This document shows positions 51,496-59,655 of a stretch of DNA of 64,000 bases, piece after piece. The stretch is from contig CAWDMN010000063.1 in NCBI GenBank assembly GCA_963803155.1, forward strand, positions 62,001-126,000. The letters are read 5' to 3'. Source of the stretch: CAWDMN01 sp963803155. Lineage in GTDB: Bacteria; Acidobacteriota; Terriglobia; Versatilivoradales; Versatilivoraceae. Below the pieces are notes generated by a model, which worked only from the letters and a program-made list of their open reading frames with translations, did no database searches and was not told the DNA's origin. A program made the position numbers and the translations under genes. Each line of letters opens with the position of its first letter. Positions within the stretch are counted from its first letter, which is position 1.

Positions 51496-52497
51496 ATGAC
51501 TCGGAAAATTTTCACTATAGGCGGCATATTCCTGTTATTCGGCTCCGTTTTTCTGCCTGCTGCTCCAAAAAAAATTCAACTGCACGAACAACCGGGACAA
51601 GTGAACGTTTCGATTGGGGGAAAACCTTTCACCACCTATTTGTTCGGATCTGATCCAGCCCATCCTCTGAAAGCGGTGGGTGTCCGGCAAACCAAGCCAG
51701 TGCTGGTCCCGGTTTATTCTCCATCAGGAATCATGGTGACCAGGGCTTATCCATTTTGGGAAGTGGCGGGAGAGACCAAAGATCATCCTCATCATATGGG
51801 AATTTGGTTTGCGGTGGATCGAGTGGGGGGAATCGAGAATAGTTTCTGGGGGAACAGTCAGGATCCTTTGCCAGCCATTCAACACCAGCGAATCGTGAAG
51901 CTAAAAGGTGGGGACGGGGCGGGAGAACTTGATGTTCTTTCCAAATGGGTGGGGAAAAATGGCAGCGCAATGCTCGAAGAACTTCGCGAAATGAAATTTA
52001 TGGCGATGGAGGACCGTCAATATGCCATCGATTTTACCTTTCATTTGAAACCCCTGGTAGATGAAGTTATCTTTGGGGACACAAAAGAAGGGATGTTTGC
52101 TATCCGGGTGGCGGAATGGTTGACCGAAAATGAAACCGGCCGATATTTGAATTCGAATGGAGAGAAGAAAGAGGAGGGTGTCTGGGGAAAGCGAGCCAAC
52201 TGGGTTCGTCTGCAGGGAGAAAAAGAAGGAAAGAAAATTGGCATTCTCATCTTGAGCCACCCGTCGAGTGTCAATTCTCCAACTTACTGGCATGCCCGCG
52301 GATATGGCTGCTTCAGCGTCAATCCACTCGGCCAGCTCGATTTTCAAACCGCCCACAAGGGGCCCAATGCTCAAGCTTTCAATCTTCGGCTGAAACGAGG
52401 CGAGGATGCCCTGTTTCGCTATCGGGTCATCATTTATGAAGGAGATTACAACACGGAGCTGATCGAAAAACTTTATCAGGAATTTGCCCACGAGTAG
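51496..52497 (+). CDS. DUF6807 (PmoA-like) exported protein
   Basis: 333 residues from ATG 51496, preceded by TGGAGGAATC. A signal peptide (RKIFTIGGIFLLFGSVFLPAAP) precedes a beta-rich domain with the family motifs RAYPFWEVAGETKDHPHHMGIWFAVDRVGG and LILSHPSSVNSPTYWHARGYGCFSVNPLG. The DHPHHMG His cluster is conserved in DUF6807, named after PmoA but found mainly beside Gfo/Idh oxidoreductases and sugar isomerases in carbohydrate loci, as here. Biochemical function not established. Confidence 0.85.
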   Translation: MTRKIFTIGGIFLLFGSVFLPAAPKKIQLHEQPGQVNVSIGGKPFTTYLFGSDPAHPLKAVGVRQTKPVLVPVYSPSGIMVTRAYPFWEVAGETKDHPHHMGIWFAVDRVGGIENSFWGNSQDPLPAIQHQRIVKLKGGDGAGELDVLSKWVGKNGSAMLEELREMKFMAMEDRQYAIDFTFHLKPLVDEVIFGDTKEGMFAIRVAEWLTENETGRYLNSNGEKKEEGVWGKRANWVRLQGEKEGKKIGILILSHPSSVNSPTYWHARGYGCFSVNPLGQLDFQTAHKGPNAQAFNLRLKRGEDALFRYRVIIYEGDYNTELIEKLYQEFAHE

Positions 52498-52565
52498 GTA
52501 AGATGGGCCGTTTCCACCGCGGGCAGACGGGCCATTTTGCATGTCTGGATCTGGCGAATACTTTC

Positions 52566-52784
52566 TTATTTGAGGGAATTCAGGAAATTAGAGATTTCTA
52601 TTTCGGCGTCCTGCAGCGCTCCTTTAAGGGTATAACGGTCAATTTCGTCATGGAAAGGGAAAACAATTCTACGTCCATCTGGATGGTCCATCTTGACATG
52701 GCTTCCTTTTCGGGACACTTCCCTGAACCCCAAACGTTCCAGGGCGTTTCGAACTTTTTTCCCAGAAAGCAAGGGCAATTTCAT
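52566..52784 (-). CDS. hicA: HicA-type mRNA interferase toxin
   Basis: 72 residues. LPLLSGKKVRNALERLGFREVSRKGSHVKMDHPDGRR is the HicA/YcfA double-stranded-RNA-binding fold; the catalytic His sits in GSHVKM. A normal length for HicA. Encoded downstream of hicB with an ATGA overlap, so toxin follows antitoxin. It cleaves mRNA when HicB is lost. The pair lies between sugar genes without other mobile signs. Confidence 0.9.
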   Translation of the reverse strand: MKLPLLSGKKVRNALERLGFREVSRKGSHVKMDHPDGRRIVFPFHDEIDRYTLKGALQDAEIEISNFLNSLK

Positions 52785-52984
52785 AGTGTCAGTTCGAGGA
52801 CTTCGTGAGTGTCGTCTTGAATGATTGCGTTGGGTGACGGTTCCAAGTAGAGTTCAATTGCTTCGCGGATATTTTGAATGGCCTCTTCCCGTGTCCGGCC
52901 TTGAGACCAACAACTTCTTAAAGAGGGGCAGGTTGCCACAAAAAAGCCATCCTTGCCTTTTGTGACAACCACTTTGAGGATCAT
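52781..52984 (-). CDS. hicB: HicB-type antitoxin
   Basis: 67 residues. KVVVTKGKDGFFVATCPSLRSCWSQGRTREEAIQNIREAIELYLE is the degenerate RNase H-like HicB fold. It is short and carries no extra helix-turn-helix or ribbon-helix-helix domain, so autoregulation may need another factor. AGGAG lies 6 nt before the ATG. Confidence 0.9.
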   Translation of the reverse strand: MILKVVVTKGKDGFFVATCPSLRSCWSQGRTREEAIQNIREAIELYLEPSPNAIIQDDTHEVLELTL

Positions 52985-53199
52985 AAGGGCTCCTTTTGTT
53001 AAATAGATCCAAATCCAGCATAGTTGCGGAATGAATCGGTGTCAAATCGAAACCTTGCAAAGCTGCCGATGAAAAGGACAAGTAGTGAAGATATGGAAAA
53101 TCATGCGATTCTTTGAGTCTATTCACAATCTCATTTTGGTGGCACTTATTTTCTGACAGTTCATAGGCCAAAATACCAGCGAAGAATGAGAAGGATAAA

Positions 53200-54231
53200 A
53201 TGAAAGCCCTGGTGCTAAAAGATTATCTGCAATTTGCGTATGAAGATTTTCCCGATCCGCTGATCACGGAAAATGAAGTCTTGATTCGGGTCAAAGCTTG
53301 TGGAATCTGCGGCAGTGACGTCCATGGCCTAGACGGTTCTACCGGCCGGCGGCAGCCTCCCATCGTCATGGGCCACGAGGCCGCGGGCGTGATTGAAGCT
53401 TGCGGCTCTCAAGTGAGAGAGTGGAAGCCGGGAGATCGAGTGACGTTTGATTCCACGGTTTATTGCGGTTCCTGCTGGTTTTGCCGGCGCGGGGAAATCA
53501 ACCTCTGCGATCGGCGCCGCGTGCTGGGCGTCTCTTGTGATGACTACAGGCAGCATGGCGCATTTGCCGAGTATGTGGCGGTTCCTCAGCACATTTTGTA
53601 TCGTTTGCCCGACAACGTGCGCTTTGAGCAGGCCGCCATGGTGGAAGCCTTATCGATTGCCGTACATGCGGCCGGGCGTGCGCAGCCGCGGATCAATGAT
53701 TCCGCGGTGGTGGTAGGGAGCGGGATGATCGGTTTGCTGGTATTGCAGGTTTTGCGTGCTGCTGGTTGTGGTCTTCTGGTGGCCGTCGATCTCGATGAAA
53801 CCAGACTCAAGATGGCCCGGCAATTCGGCGCGGATTGTACTTTAGGAGCCGATACTCCGGATCTTGTGAATAAGATCCGGGAATTCACTGGCGGCCGGGG
53901 AATGGATTTGGCTTTTGAAGTCGTCGGCATGGGGGAATCGCTGCAAATCGCGTTGTCGAGCTTGCGCAAGGGCGGGACTGCCATATTGGTGGGAAATCTC
54001 AAACCTCAGGTGAATTTGCCATTGCAGTCCGTGGTAACACGCCAGATCAGTCTGCTGGGGACCTGTGCCTCCGCGGGGGAATATCCCGCCTGCCTGGAGA
54101 TGATTGCCCGAGGAACAGTCAACGTGGATGCCTTGATCAGTTCCACTCCGCCTCTTGGCGAAGGGGCAATTTGGTTCAAACGTCTTTATGATAAAGAGAA
54201 GGGTTTGATGAAGGTGATTTTGAAACCGTGA
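53200..54231 (+). CDS. Zinc-dependent medium-chain dehydrogenase (sorbitol / polyol DH type)
   Basis: 343 residues; AAGGA upstream. The catalytic zinc site is VKACGICGSDVHG and MGHEAAGVIEACG; the structural zinc Cys are in CGSCWFCRRGEINLC; the NAD fold has AVVVGSGMIGLLVLQVLRAAG. Closest in pattern to sorbitol, galactitol-1-phosphate and threonine dehydrogenase-like enzymes. It could oxidise a sugar alcohol, or reduce an aldehyde such as lactaldehyde, but it is 9 kb from the BMC operon with no targeting helix. Next to Gfo/Idh and uxaC. Confidence 0.88.
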   Translation: MKALVLKDYLQFAYEDFPDPLITENEVLIRVKACGICGSDVHGLDGSTGRRQPPIVMGHEAAGVIEACGSQVREWKPGDRVTFDSTVYCGSCWFCRRGEINLCDRRRVLGVSCDDYRQHGAFAEYVAVPQHILYRLPDNVRFEQAAMVEALSIAVHAAGRAQPRINDSAVVVGSGMIGLLVLQVLRAAGCGLLVAVDLDETRLKMARQFGADCTLGADTPDLVNKIREFTGGRGMDLAFEVVGMGESLQIALSSLRKGGTAILVGNLKPQVNLPLQSVVTRQISLLGTCASAGEYPACLEMIARGTVNVDALISSTPPLGEGAIWFKRLYDKEKGLMKVILKP

Positions 54232-54233
54232 AG

Positions 54234-54494
54234 CAGGTGTGAGGTGCGGAGGGAGACTGGAGACCGGAGACGGGAAACGGCAGACGGCAGACGGGATGTG
54301 TCTTTTATCGGCCTCATTGACCATTTCAAATAGAACGGGCAAATCGCCGTCGATTTTGATTATGAAATGCGCTTAAAGATTGATTCGTTGCAGCGATTCC
54401 TCTTAGCCCCGATTCTTATTCTCATTAATAATATCTCGCACCTAAAACCTCACACCTCGCACCTCGAACCTAACACCTGGCACCTAACACCTGA
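54234..54494. repeat. Paired inverted heptanucleotide arrays (STRR-like), site 3
   Basis: Left: CAGGTGT GAGGTGC, then GAGACTG GAGACCG GAGACGG GAAACGG CAGACGG CAGACGG (54253-54294). Right: CACCTAA AACCTCA CACCTCG CACCTCG AACCTAA CACCTGG CACCTAA CACCTGA (54439-54494, exact 7-nt phasing), ending just before the ribosome site of the next gene. CAGGTGTGAGGTGC on the left is the complement of the right motif, so the arrays are inverted around a 145-nt centre. Confidence 0.85.
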
Positions 54495-54507
54495 TAGGAG
54501 TTAAACA

Positions 54508-55647
54508 ATGGATCGGCTTAAAACAGCCTTGGTTGGATGCGGTAAAGTGGGCCATACGCATGCCCACGCCTTGAGGGACATCCCGGAATCGTCTTTCACG
54601 GCCGTCTGTGATTCCGATTTCGGTCGGGCGCGGCAGTTTGCGGCACAATATGGGGTAAAAGCATTTCGGGATGCTGGTGAAATGGTTTCTGAATGCGGCA
54701 TTCAAGCGGTCACGGTATGCACTCCTCACCCCGCCCATGCCGCCCCCGCCCTTGCGGCTATCCACGCGGGGGCCCACGTCATTATCGAAAAGCCGCTGGC
54801 CGCCACGCTTCAGGATTGCGATGCTATCCTGGGGGCTGCCCGCCAGGCTGGAGTTAAGACGGGAATGATCTGTCAGCGCAGGTTTTATGCACCCTGCCAG
54901 CGAATTCGCCAGGCGATTGACGAGGGGAAAATTGGAATGCCGATCCTAGGTGTGGTCACCATGTATGGTTGGCGGGATGAGAAGTATTATGCCGCTGATC
55001 CTTGGCGTGGCCTATGGGGGGCGGAAGGAGGAGGAGTGCTGGTGAACCAGGCTCCCCATCAGCTTGACCTGCTGCAATGGTATATGGGGCCCATCGACGA
55101 GCTTTATGGAATGTGGGGGAATTTGAACCATTCCTATATTGAAGTGGAAGACACGGCTCTGGCCGTCATCCGGTTTAAAAATGGCGGGATGGGAAACATT
55201 CTGGTGAGCAATTCGCAGAATCCCGCCATCTATTGCCGCGTTTACGTGCATGGCAAAAATGGCGCCTCGGTGGGGGTTCAGACCGATGGTGGCGCCATGT
55301 TTGTCGCCGGCATGTCCGGCATTGCCGAACCGCCCATTAATGATCTTTGGAAAGTCCCTGGCGAAGAACATTTGCTGGAACAGTGGCAGCGCGAAGATTC
55401 GGAGTTTTTTGGGAAAATTGAAGCCACCGAATATTATCATCAGCTGCAGATTCGGGATTTCCTCCGCGCCATCCTGGAAAGCCGGGATGCCTATATCAGC
55501 GGGGAAGAGGGACGAAAGACGGTTGAAATCTTTACCGCCATCTATCGCAGCCAGCGGGATGGACTTCCCGTAAAATTTCCGCTACAGCCCGAGGTGGATC
55601 GTTGCGATATGGATGGCCGGCTCAGCGTTACAACTCCCCTCCTTTAG
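54508..55647 (+). CDS. Gfo/Idh/MocA-family oxidoreductase (cytoplasmic)
   Basis: 379 residues with AGGAG 8 nt upstream and no signal peptide. KTALVGCGKVGHTHAHALRDIPESSFTAVCDSD is the NAD(P)-binding start, and AVTVCTPHPAHAAPALAAIHAGAHVIIEKPLAATLQD contains the EKP motif. The C-terminal substrate domain has GGGVLVNQAPHQLDLLQWYMG, with the catalytic-type His. Typical sugar or inositol dehydrogenase; a role in uronate or polyol catabolism with the neighbouring uxaC is likely but not proven. Confidence 0.9.
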   Translation: MDRLKTALVGCGKVGHTHAHALRDIPESSFTAVCDSDFGRARQFAAQYGVKAFRDAGEMVSECGIQAVTVCTPHPAHAAPALAAIHAGAHVIIEKPLAATLQDCDAILGAARQAGVKTGMICQRRFYAPCQRIRQAIDEGKIGMPILGVVTMYGWRDEKYYAADPWRGLWGAEGGGVLVNQAPHQLDLLQWYMGPIDELYGMWGNLNHSYIEVEDTALAVIRFKNGGMGNILVSNSQNPAIYCRVYVHGKNGASVGVQTDGGAMFVAGMSGIAEPPINDLWKVPGEEHLLEQWQREDSEFFGKIEATEYYHQLQIRDFLRAILESRDAYISGEEGRKTVEIFTAIYRSQRDGLPVKFPLQPEVDRCDMDGRLSVTTPLL

Positions 55648-55959
55648 ACCTGAGTTTTACCCACAGAATTTTGACACTGGAGAGAAAGGCAATAGCGATG
55701 CAATAAAAAGCGCGTTTCCATGATGGAAACGCTTCCACTCTTTGCCCCGAAGGGGCAATTGAAATTAGCCGGTGGTGCTGCGAATGGCACGACGCCATTC
55801 GCAGCACCACCGGAACACTATTCATTAATTTCCCCCAGCAAGATCAAATCCGCCATGGACGGCGGATTTGATCTTGCTGAAGATTGTGTGGGCAGGACGC
55901 CTGCTTGGGCACCTTGTCAGCGGCGTCAAATAATTGTGCGTAAAACTCAGCCTTTAGAC
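55641..55959. mobile_element. MITE-like element with Tn5/IS4-like ends and 9-bp target duplication
   Basis: The element is 55650-55950, flanked on both sides by the direct repeat CCTTTAGAC (55641-55649 and 55951-55959). The ends are inverted: CTGAGTTTTACCCACA on the left and, on the other strand, CTGAGTTTTACGCACA on the right, with 21 of 26 matches over the full arm. CTGA...TACNCACA resembles the IS50/Tn5 end CTGACTCTTATACACA, and a 9-bp duplication is usual for that group. Inside are four perfect hairpins: 55712-55732 (9 bp), 55742-55758 (7 bp), 55769-55813 (20 bp) and 55836-55879 (19 bp). No transposase gene, so it would move in trans. Confidence 0.85.
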
Positions 55960-56064
55960 AAGGAGGGGCCGTCATGATTCGCCAGAGGCGAAACACGACG
56001 GGGTGGTTGAAGCCGGCGCAGAAAGCTTATCAGCCATTGTATTGCACCATCCCGGTCTCGGCCA

Positions 56065-56104
56065 CCCCTTCCGCCAGGACGGATTTAACAACCTCGTTCG
56101 AGGA
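56065..56104. repeat. Dispersed repeat, family B, copy 2
   Basis: CCCCTTCCGCCAGG, two variable bases, then GGATTTAACAACCTCGTTCG and AGGA match 17627-17666. It lies upstream of uxaC and downstream of the MITE-like element. Confidence 0.6.
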
Positions 56105-56195
56105 GGGGAAGGCTTTAATCATTTTGCACTTTCATATTTGATCCAGACTATGATGTGTATCTTCATATATACATACCTAATTTCGACGAGGAACT

Positions 56196-57629
56196 ATGAC
56201 TACTCAATCTTTTATTCACGAAGATTTCTTGTTGCAGAACGAACCCGCTCGACGGCTTTATCACGAGTATGCCAAGGACTTGCCCATCATAGATTACCAC
56301 TGTCATTTACCGCCTGAGCAGGTTGCGCAAAACCGGCAATTCGAAAATTTGACGCAGATCTGGCTGAATGGGGATCATTACAAATGGCGTGCTATGCGCA
56401 GCAATGGTGTGCCGGAGCGATTCTGCACCGGAGATGCTCCGGATTGGGAAAAATTCCTGAAATGGGCGGAAACCGTTCCTTACACTCTGCGCAATCCGCT
56501 CTATCATTGGACTCATCTGGAATTGAACCGACCCTTCGGAATCAACGACCGATTATTAAATGCCGATACTGCCAAAGGCATATGGGATGATTGCAATGCC
56601 AAATTGAGGCAGCCTGAGTTCTCCTGTCGGGGCATTATGCGGCAGATGAAAGTGGTGTTGGTCTGCACCACCGACGATCCGGTTTCAAATTTGGAACACC
56701 ATCGGGCGATCAAAGACGATTCTTCTTTTTCCATCCAGGTTCTTCCTACTTGGCGTCCTGACAAGGCAATGGCGGCGGAGAATCCAGTTGTGTTCAATGC
56801 TTACCTGGATGATTTGTCGAATGCTGCCGATATTGAAATCAGAGATTTTTCTTCTCTAATGGACGCCTTGCGGAGGCGCCAGGATTTCTTTCAGAGCATG
56901 GGATGCCGGCTATCCGATCATGGAGTGGAAACCATTTATGCGGATCCTTACACGGAGGCTGAGGTTGCTGCTATCTTTGCCAAGGCACGGTCACGCCGAG
57001 AGCTGAATATCGAGGAACTGCGAAAATTCAAATCAGCCATGCTGTTTGAATTTGGACTTATGGACCATGAAAAAGGCTGGACTCAGCAGTTTCATTTAGG
57101 CGCCATGCGGAACAACAACAGCCGGATGTTTCAAGCGCTTGGTCCCGATACCGGTTTCGATTCCATCGGCGACTATGAAGTCGGGCGTCCACTCTCCCGA
57201 TTTTTGGATCGTTTAGATCAAAGGAACAGCCTGGCCCGGACCATCCTCTATAATCTGAATCCTCGCGACAATGAGTTGCTGGCGGCAATGTTGGGAAATT
57301 TCCAGGATGGAATCACACCGGGAAAGATTCAACTAGGCAGCAGTTGGTGGTTTTTGGATCAAAAAGATGGAATGGAAGAACAGATGGAAGCGCTCAGCAA
57401 TATGGGATTGCTGAGCCGGTTTGTCGGAATGCTTACCGACAGCCGTTCCTTCCTCTCTTATACCCGGCACGAATATTTCCGCCGGATTTTATGCAACATG
57501 TTGGGCGGCGATATGGTGAATGGCTTGATTCCCGCTGATTATGCCTTGGTGGGGAAAATGGTCCAGGATATTTGCTACCACAATGCAGCCAACTATTTCG
57601 GATTTGATCTGCCACGCAACTGTGGGTAA
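56196..57629 (+). CDS. uxaC: Glucuronate (uronate) isomerase UxaC
   Basis: 477 residues, the expected size. Near the N-terminus is YHEYAKDLPIIDYHCHLPPEQVAQNRQFENLTQIWLNGDHYKWRAMRSNGV, with the HCH metal-binding site of the amidohydrolase-like fold. Later VCTTDDPVSNLEHHRAI and the end VNGLIPADYALVGKMVQDICYHNAANYFG are family signatures. It converts D-glucuronate to D-fructuronate (or galacturonate to tagaturonate), first step of uronate breakdown. UxaB/UxuA partners are not in the window, though the nearby Gfo/Idh enzymes may serve. Confidence 0.96.
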   Translation: MTTQSFIHEDFLLQNEPARRLYHEYAKDLPIIDYHCHLPPEQVAQNRQFENLTQIWLNGDHYKWRAMRSNGVPERFCTGDAPDWEKFLKWAETVPYTLRNPLYHWTHLELNRPFGINDRLLNADTAKGIWDDCNAKLRQPEFSCRGIMRQMKVVLVCTTDDPVSNLEHHRAIKDDSSFSIQVLPTWRPDKAMAAENPVVFNAYLDDLSNAADIEIRDFSSLMDALRRRQDFFQSMGCRLSDHGVETIYADPYTEAEVAAIFAKARSRRELNIEELRKFKSAMLFEFGLMDHEKGWTQQFHLGAMRNNNSRMFQALGPDTGFDSIGDYEVGRPLSRFLDRLDQRNSLARTILYNLNPRDNELLAAMLGNFQDGITPGKIQLGSSWWFLDQKDGMEEQMEALSNMGLLSRFVGMLTDSRSFLSYTRHEYFRRILCNMLGGDMVNGLIPADYALVGKMVQDICYHNAANYFGFDLPRNCG

Positions 57630-57687
57630 ATAATATACCGGCGCAAAATGCGCAAAAGGGATTAGCCGCGAGTGTTTAGGGAGGAAA

Positions 57688-57741
57688 GAAAGCCCTCTCC
57701 CCTGTCCGCCACGGCGGACGGGGAGGGGGCAGCGGGCTTTC
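57688..57741. repeat. Nested hairpin after uxaC
   Basis: GAAAGCCC / GGGCTTTC encloses CTCCCC / GGGGAG and GTCCGCC / GGCGGAC with a 2-nt loop, a compact three-step stem. It follows uxaC by 59 nt and faces the minus-strand membrane gene, so it may end both transcripts, although the T-run is short. Confidence 0.55.
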
Positions 57742-57796
57742 GTTTGACTCTCATCAATGGCGATCTCATCTGTCACAGCTAGGGCAAAGCGGCTGA

Positions 57797-58756
57797 TCAG
57801 TGCACGAATAATACGAGCAGCACGGCCAGGCCAGCGCAGTAGATAATACCCCAAGTCAAGCCGCCGCGCAGCATCAGCCTTCCGGGTTGGAATGGCCCAG
57901 ACCAACTGCCGATGGGGCGAAGATCGCGACCCATGGCAGCCAATTTCCCGGCGCCCCGCATGAGAATCCCCACCATGACGAGCCAGAGCCCAATGGCAGT
58001 TCCGAGAAGAATCCAGTGCAACCATATCATTGCGTTCGCCGCGGGCAATCCATGCTGCACAGTGTATGCCGCGAGTACGGCAACCAAAAACCAGCACAGG
58101 CTATCCATCACTCGCAATGAAAAGCGACGATTGGCTTCTTGCCAGCGGTGATGCTCGTCGGTCCGCTGAGCTGGCAGCGGGAAGCTACTTCGCACAAGGA
58201 TGATCTTGCCAGGAAGCATGCCAAGCACCACGTAGGTGATCAGAACGGGAAACTGCCAGAGAAAGTGAGCGTTTCCCTGCTTGAACAGCAGCAGCCAGCT
58301 GGAGGCGAGAAGGGCAATGACCACAGCTTCCCTGGGCCAAGAGATGTAATCGCCCAGTCGCCGGCGCTCCAGCGGGAGAGCGACGCTCGACAGCCGAGGG
58401 AGGTTGGCTCCGAGCGTGCGGCGAACCCAGAGCGTGAATCCTCCCATCATGGCGAAGAGCGTAACCACGTCAATGGGCGCCATCAAGGGGAAATCGTTCC
58501 AGCGGCGCAAAGCGACCGGGACTGCAAAGGCAAAAATGAGAATCAGGTGCTGCGCCAGCAATAGGGTATGATACCGTTTCAACCATTGGATTCCCGGGCC
58601 GTCATAGAACCCGGGCGCGACCTCGACACCGAAAAAGAACCCAGGGCCGTGGTTCAAGGGTAAATTCCAGAAGCTTCTAATGAGCCAATAAATCCGGAAG
58701 ATAACAACTAGTCCGGCAACGAAGGGAAGTACTAGATTACTCTCATGTTCACTCAT
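57797..58756 (-). CDS. Polytopic membrane protein coupled to the GntR regulator
   Basis: 319 residues with about eight membrane helices: LVLPFVAGLVVIFRIYWLI, LLLAQHLILIFAFAVPVAL, DVVTLFAMMGGFTLWV and others, and RRLGDYISWPREAVVIALLAS. The start overlaps the gntR stop (ATGA), with AAGGAG upstream. A small polytopic protein following a GntR/YtrA-type regulator is a known arrangement, including DUF1648/SdpI-like proteins, but I could not fix the exact family. Role likely in stress or antibiotic response; inferred from the partner. Confidence 0.65.
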   Translation of the reverse strand: MSEHESNLVLPFVAGLVVIFRIYWLIRSFWNLPLNHGPGFFFGVEVAPGFYDGPGIQWLKRYHTLLLAQHLILIFAFAVPVALRRWNDFPLMAPIDVVTLFAMMGGFTLWVRRTLGANLPRLSSVALPLERRRLGDYISWPREAVVIALLASSWLLLFKQGNAHFLWQFPVLITYVVLGMLPGKIILVRSSFPLPAQRTDEHHRWQEANRRFSLRVMDSLCWFLVAVLAAYTVQHGLPAANAMIWLHWILLGTAIGLWLVMVGILMRGAGKLAAMGRDLRPIGSWSGPFQPGRLMLRGGLTWGIIYCAGLAVLLVLFVH

Positions 58757-59139
58757 TGAGAATCTCCTTTTTGATGGAGCAATTCGAGTTCTTGTCGAAC
58801 GACCTTAATGATTTCACGCGCACTGAGTCCTGACAGGATCAAGTTGGTCAAGGCGGTGCGCAAAGGTTTGAGGAGTTCGCCCTCCTCGACGTTACGACAA
58901 TGCCGGGACGAGACCACCACACCGACCCCGTGACGCACGGCAAGGAGGCCTTCGTCCTGCAGTTGACGGTAGGCGACGGCGATGGTATTGAGGTTGACCC
59001 CAAGGTCGGCCGCCACTTGCCGGACGGATGGAAGAGTCATTCCTTCGAGAAGCTCGCGGCGGGCGATGAGTGCTTTAATCCCATCGACGATTTGTTGGTA
59101 GAGCGGGCGTTTGTCAACGGCATCGATAGTAAGAAACAT
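58753..59139 (-). CDS. GntR-family repressor (YtrA-like, short)
   Basis: 128 residues from ATG 59139 (GAGGG 5 nt upstream). Winged helix: DAVDKRPLYQQIVDGIKALIARRELLEGMTLPSVRQVAADLGVNLNTIAVAYRQLQDEGLLAVRHGVGVVVSS. The short C-terminal part of about 50 residues (LLKPLRTALTNLILSGLSAREIIKVVRQELELL) is the YtrA-type dimerisation helix set, with no ligand domain. It is translationally coupled to the membrane protein and has its own promoter with a palindrome. Confidence 0.88.
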   Translation of the reverse strand: MFLTIDAVDKRPLYQQIVDGIKALIARRELLEGMTLPSVRQVAADLGVNLNTIAVAYRQLQDEGLLAVRHGVGVVVSSRHCRNVEEGELLKPLRTALTNLILSGLSAREIIKVVRQELELLHQKGDSQ

Positions 59140-59159
59140 AATTCCCTCGCTTGTGTATG

Positions 59160-59193
59160 CTGTATGTATACTCCATACAGTCGCCATTGTCAA
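59160..59193 (-). promoter_or_regulatory. gntR promoter with overlapping palindromic operator
   Basis: On the minus strand TTGACA (59188-59193) and TATACA (59165-59170) are 17 nt apart, near-consensus sigma-70. The perfect inverted repeat CTGTATG / CATACAG (59160-59166 and 59174-59180) covers the -10 box and part of the spacer, as expected for an autorepressor site. Confidence 0.7.
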
Positions 59194-59655
59194 CGATTAT
59201 TTTGTTGTTTGTGTGATGGGTCAGCCCAAAGAGAGAAACGGATTCAGCTTGGTTCCAACCCCAATGGACAAAAAGTTCATGACGAGTTGTAGGCGGGATT
59301 TTTGGTTAAGTGCGTTCTAGGGTCGTGATAACGGAATCCCGTTCGGGGTGCGATGGTTTCGACCGTGGCGAGAAGATGGTTAGATTTGATTGAGGCCTGA
59401 TCTCGTTTTTCTGTTTTCGCATCAGCCCTTGCCATGCGAAAACTATCCAAACCGCCCCGTTACCTCCATCAACACTGGGAAAAAGCAAACATGATCTTCC
59501 CTCGTCCGAATAAATTGCTCACCGCATAATTCCCCAGATAGTGGCCATTGTTGCTGAGTCATGGGATTGCTTCGCTTCGCACGCACTAACATTGCGAATT
59601 TGGCTGGTCACCAATAAAGCTATGGTTCTCCCCCTGTTTTGTACTTCACGGCAAC
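59194..59655. other. 462-bp intergenic region
   Basis: No protein-coding gene was recognised. A GGGGTGCGATGGTTTCGACC string at 59345-59364 resembles a tmRNA 5' end, but no 3' half is visible (see findings). Confidence 0.35.
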
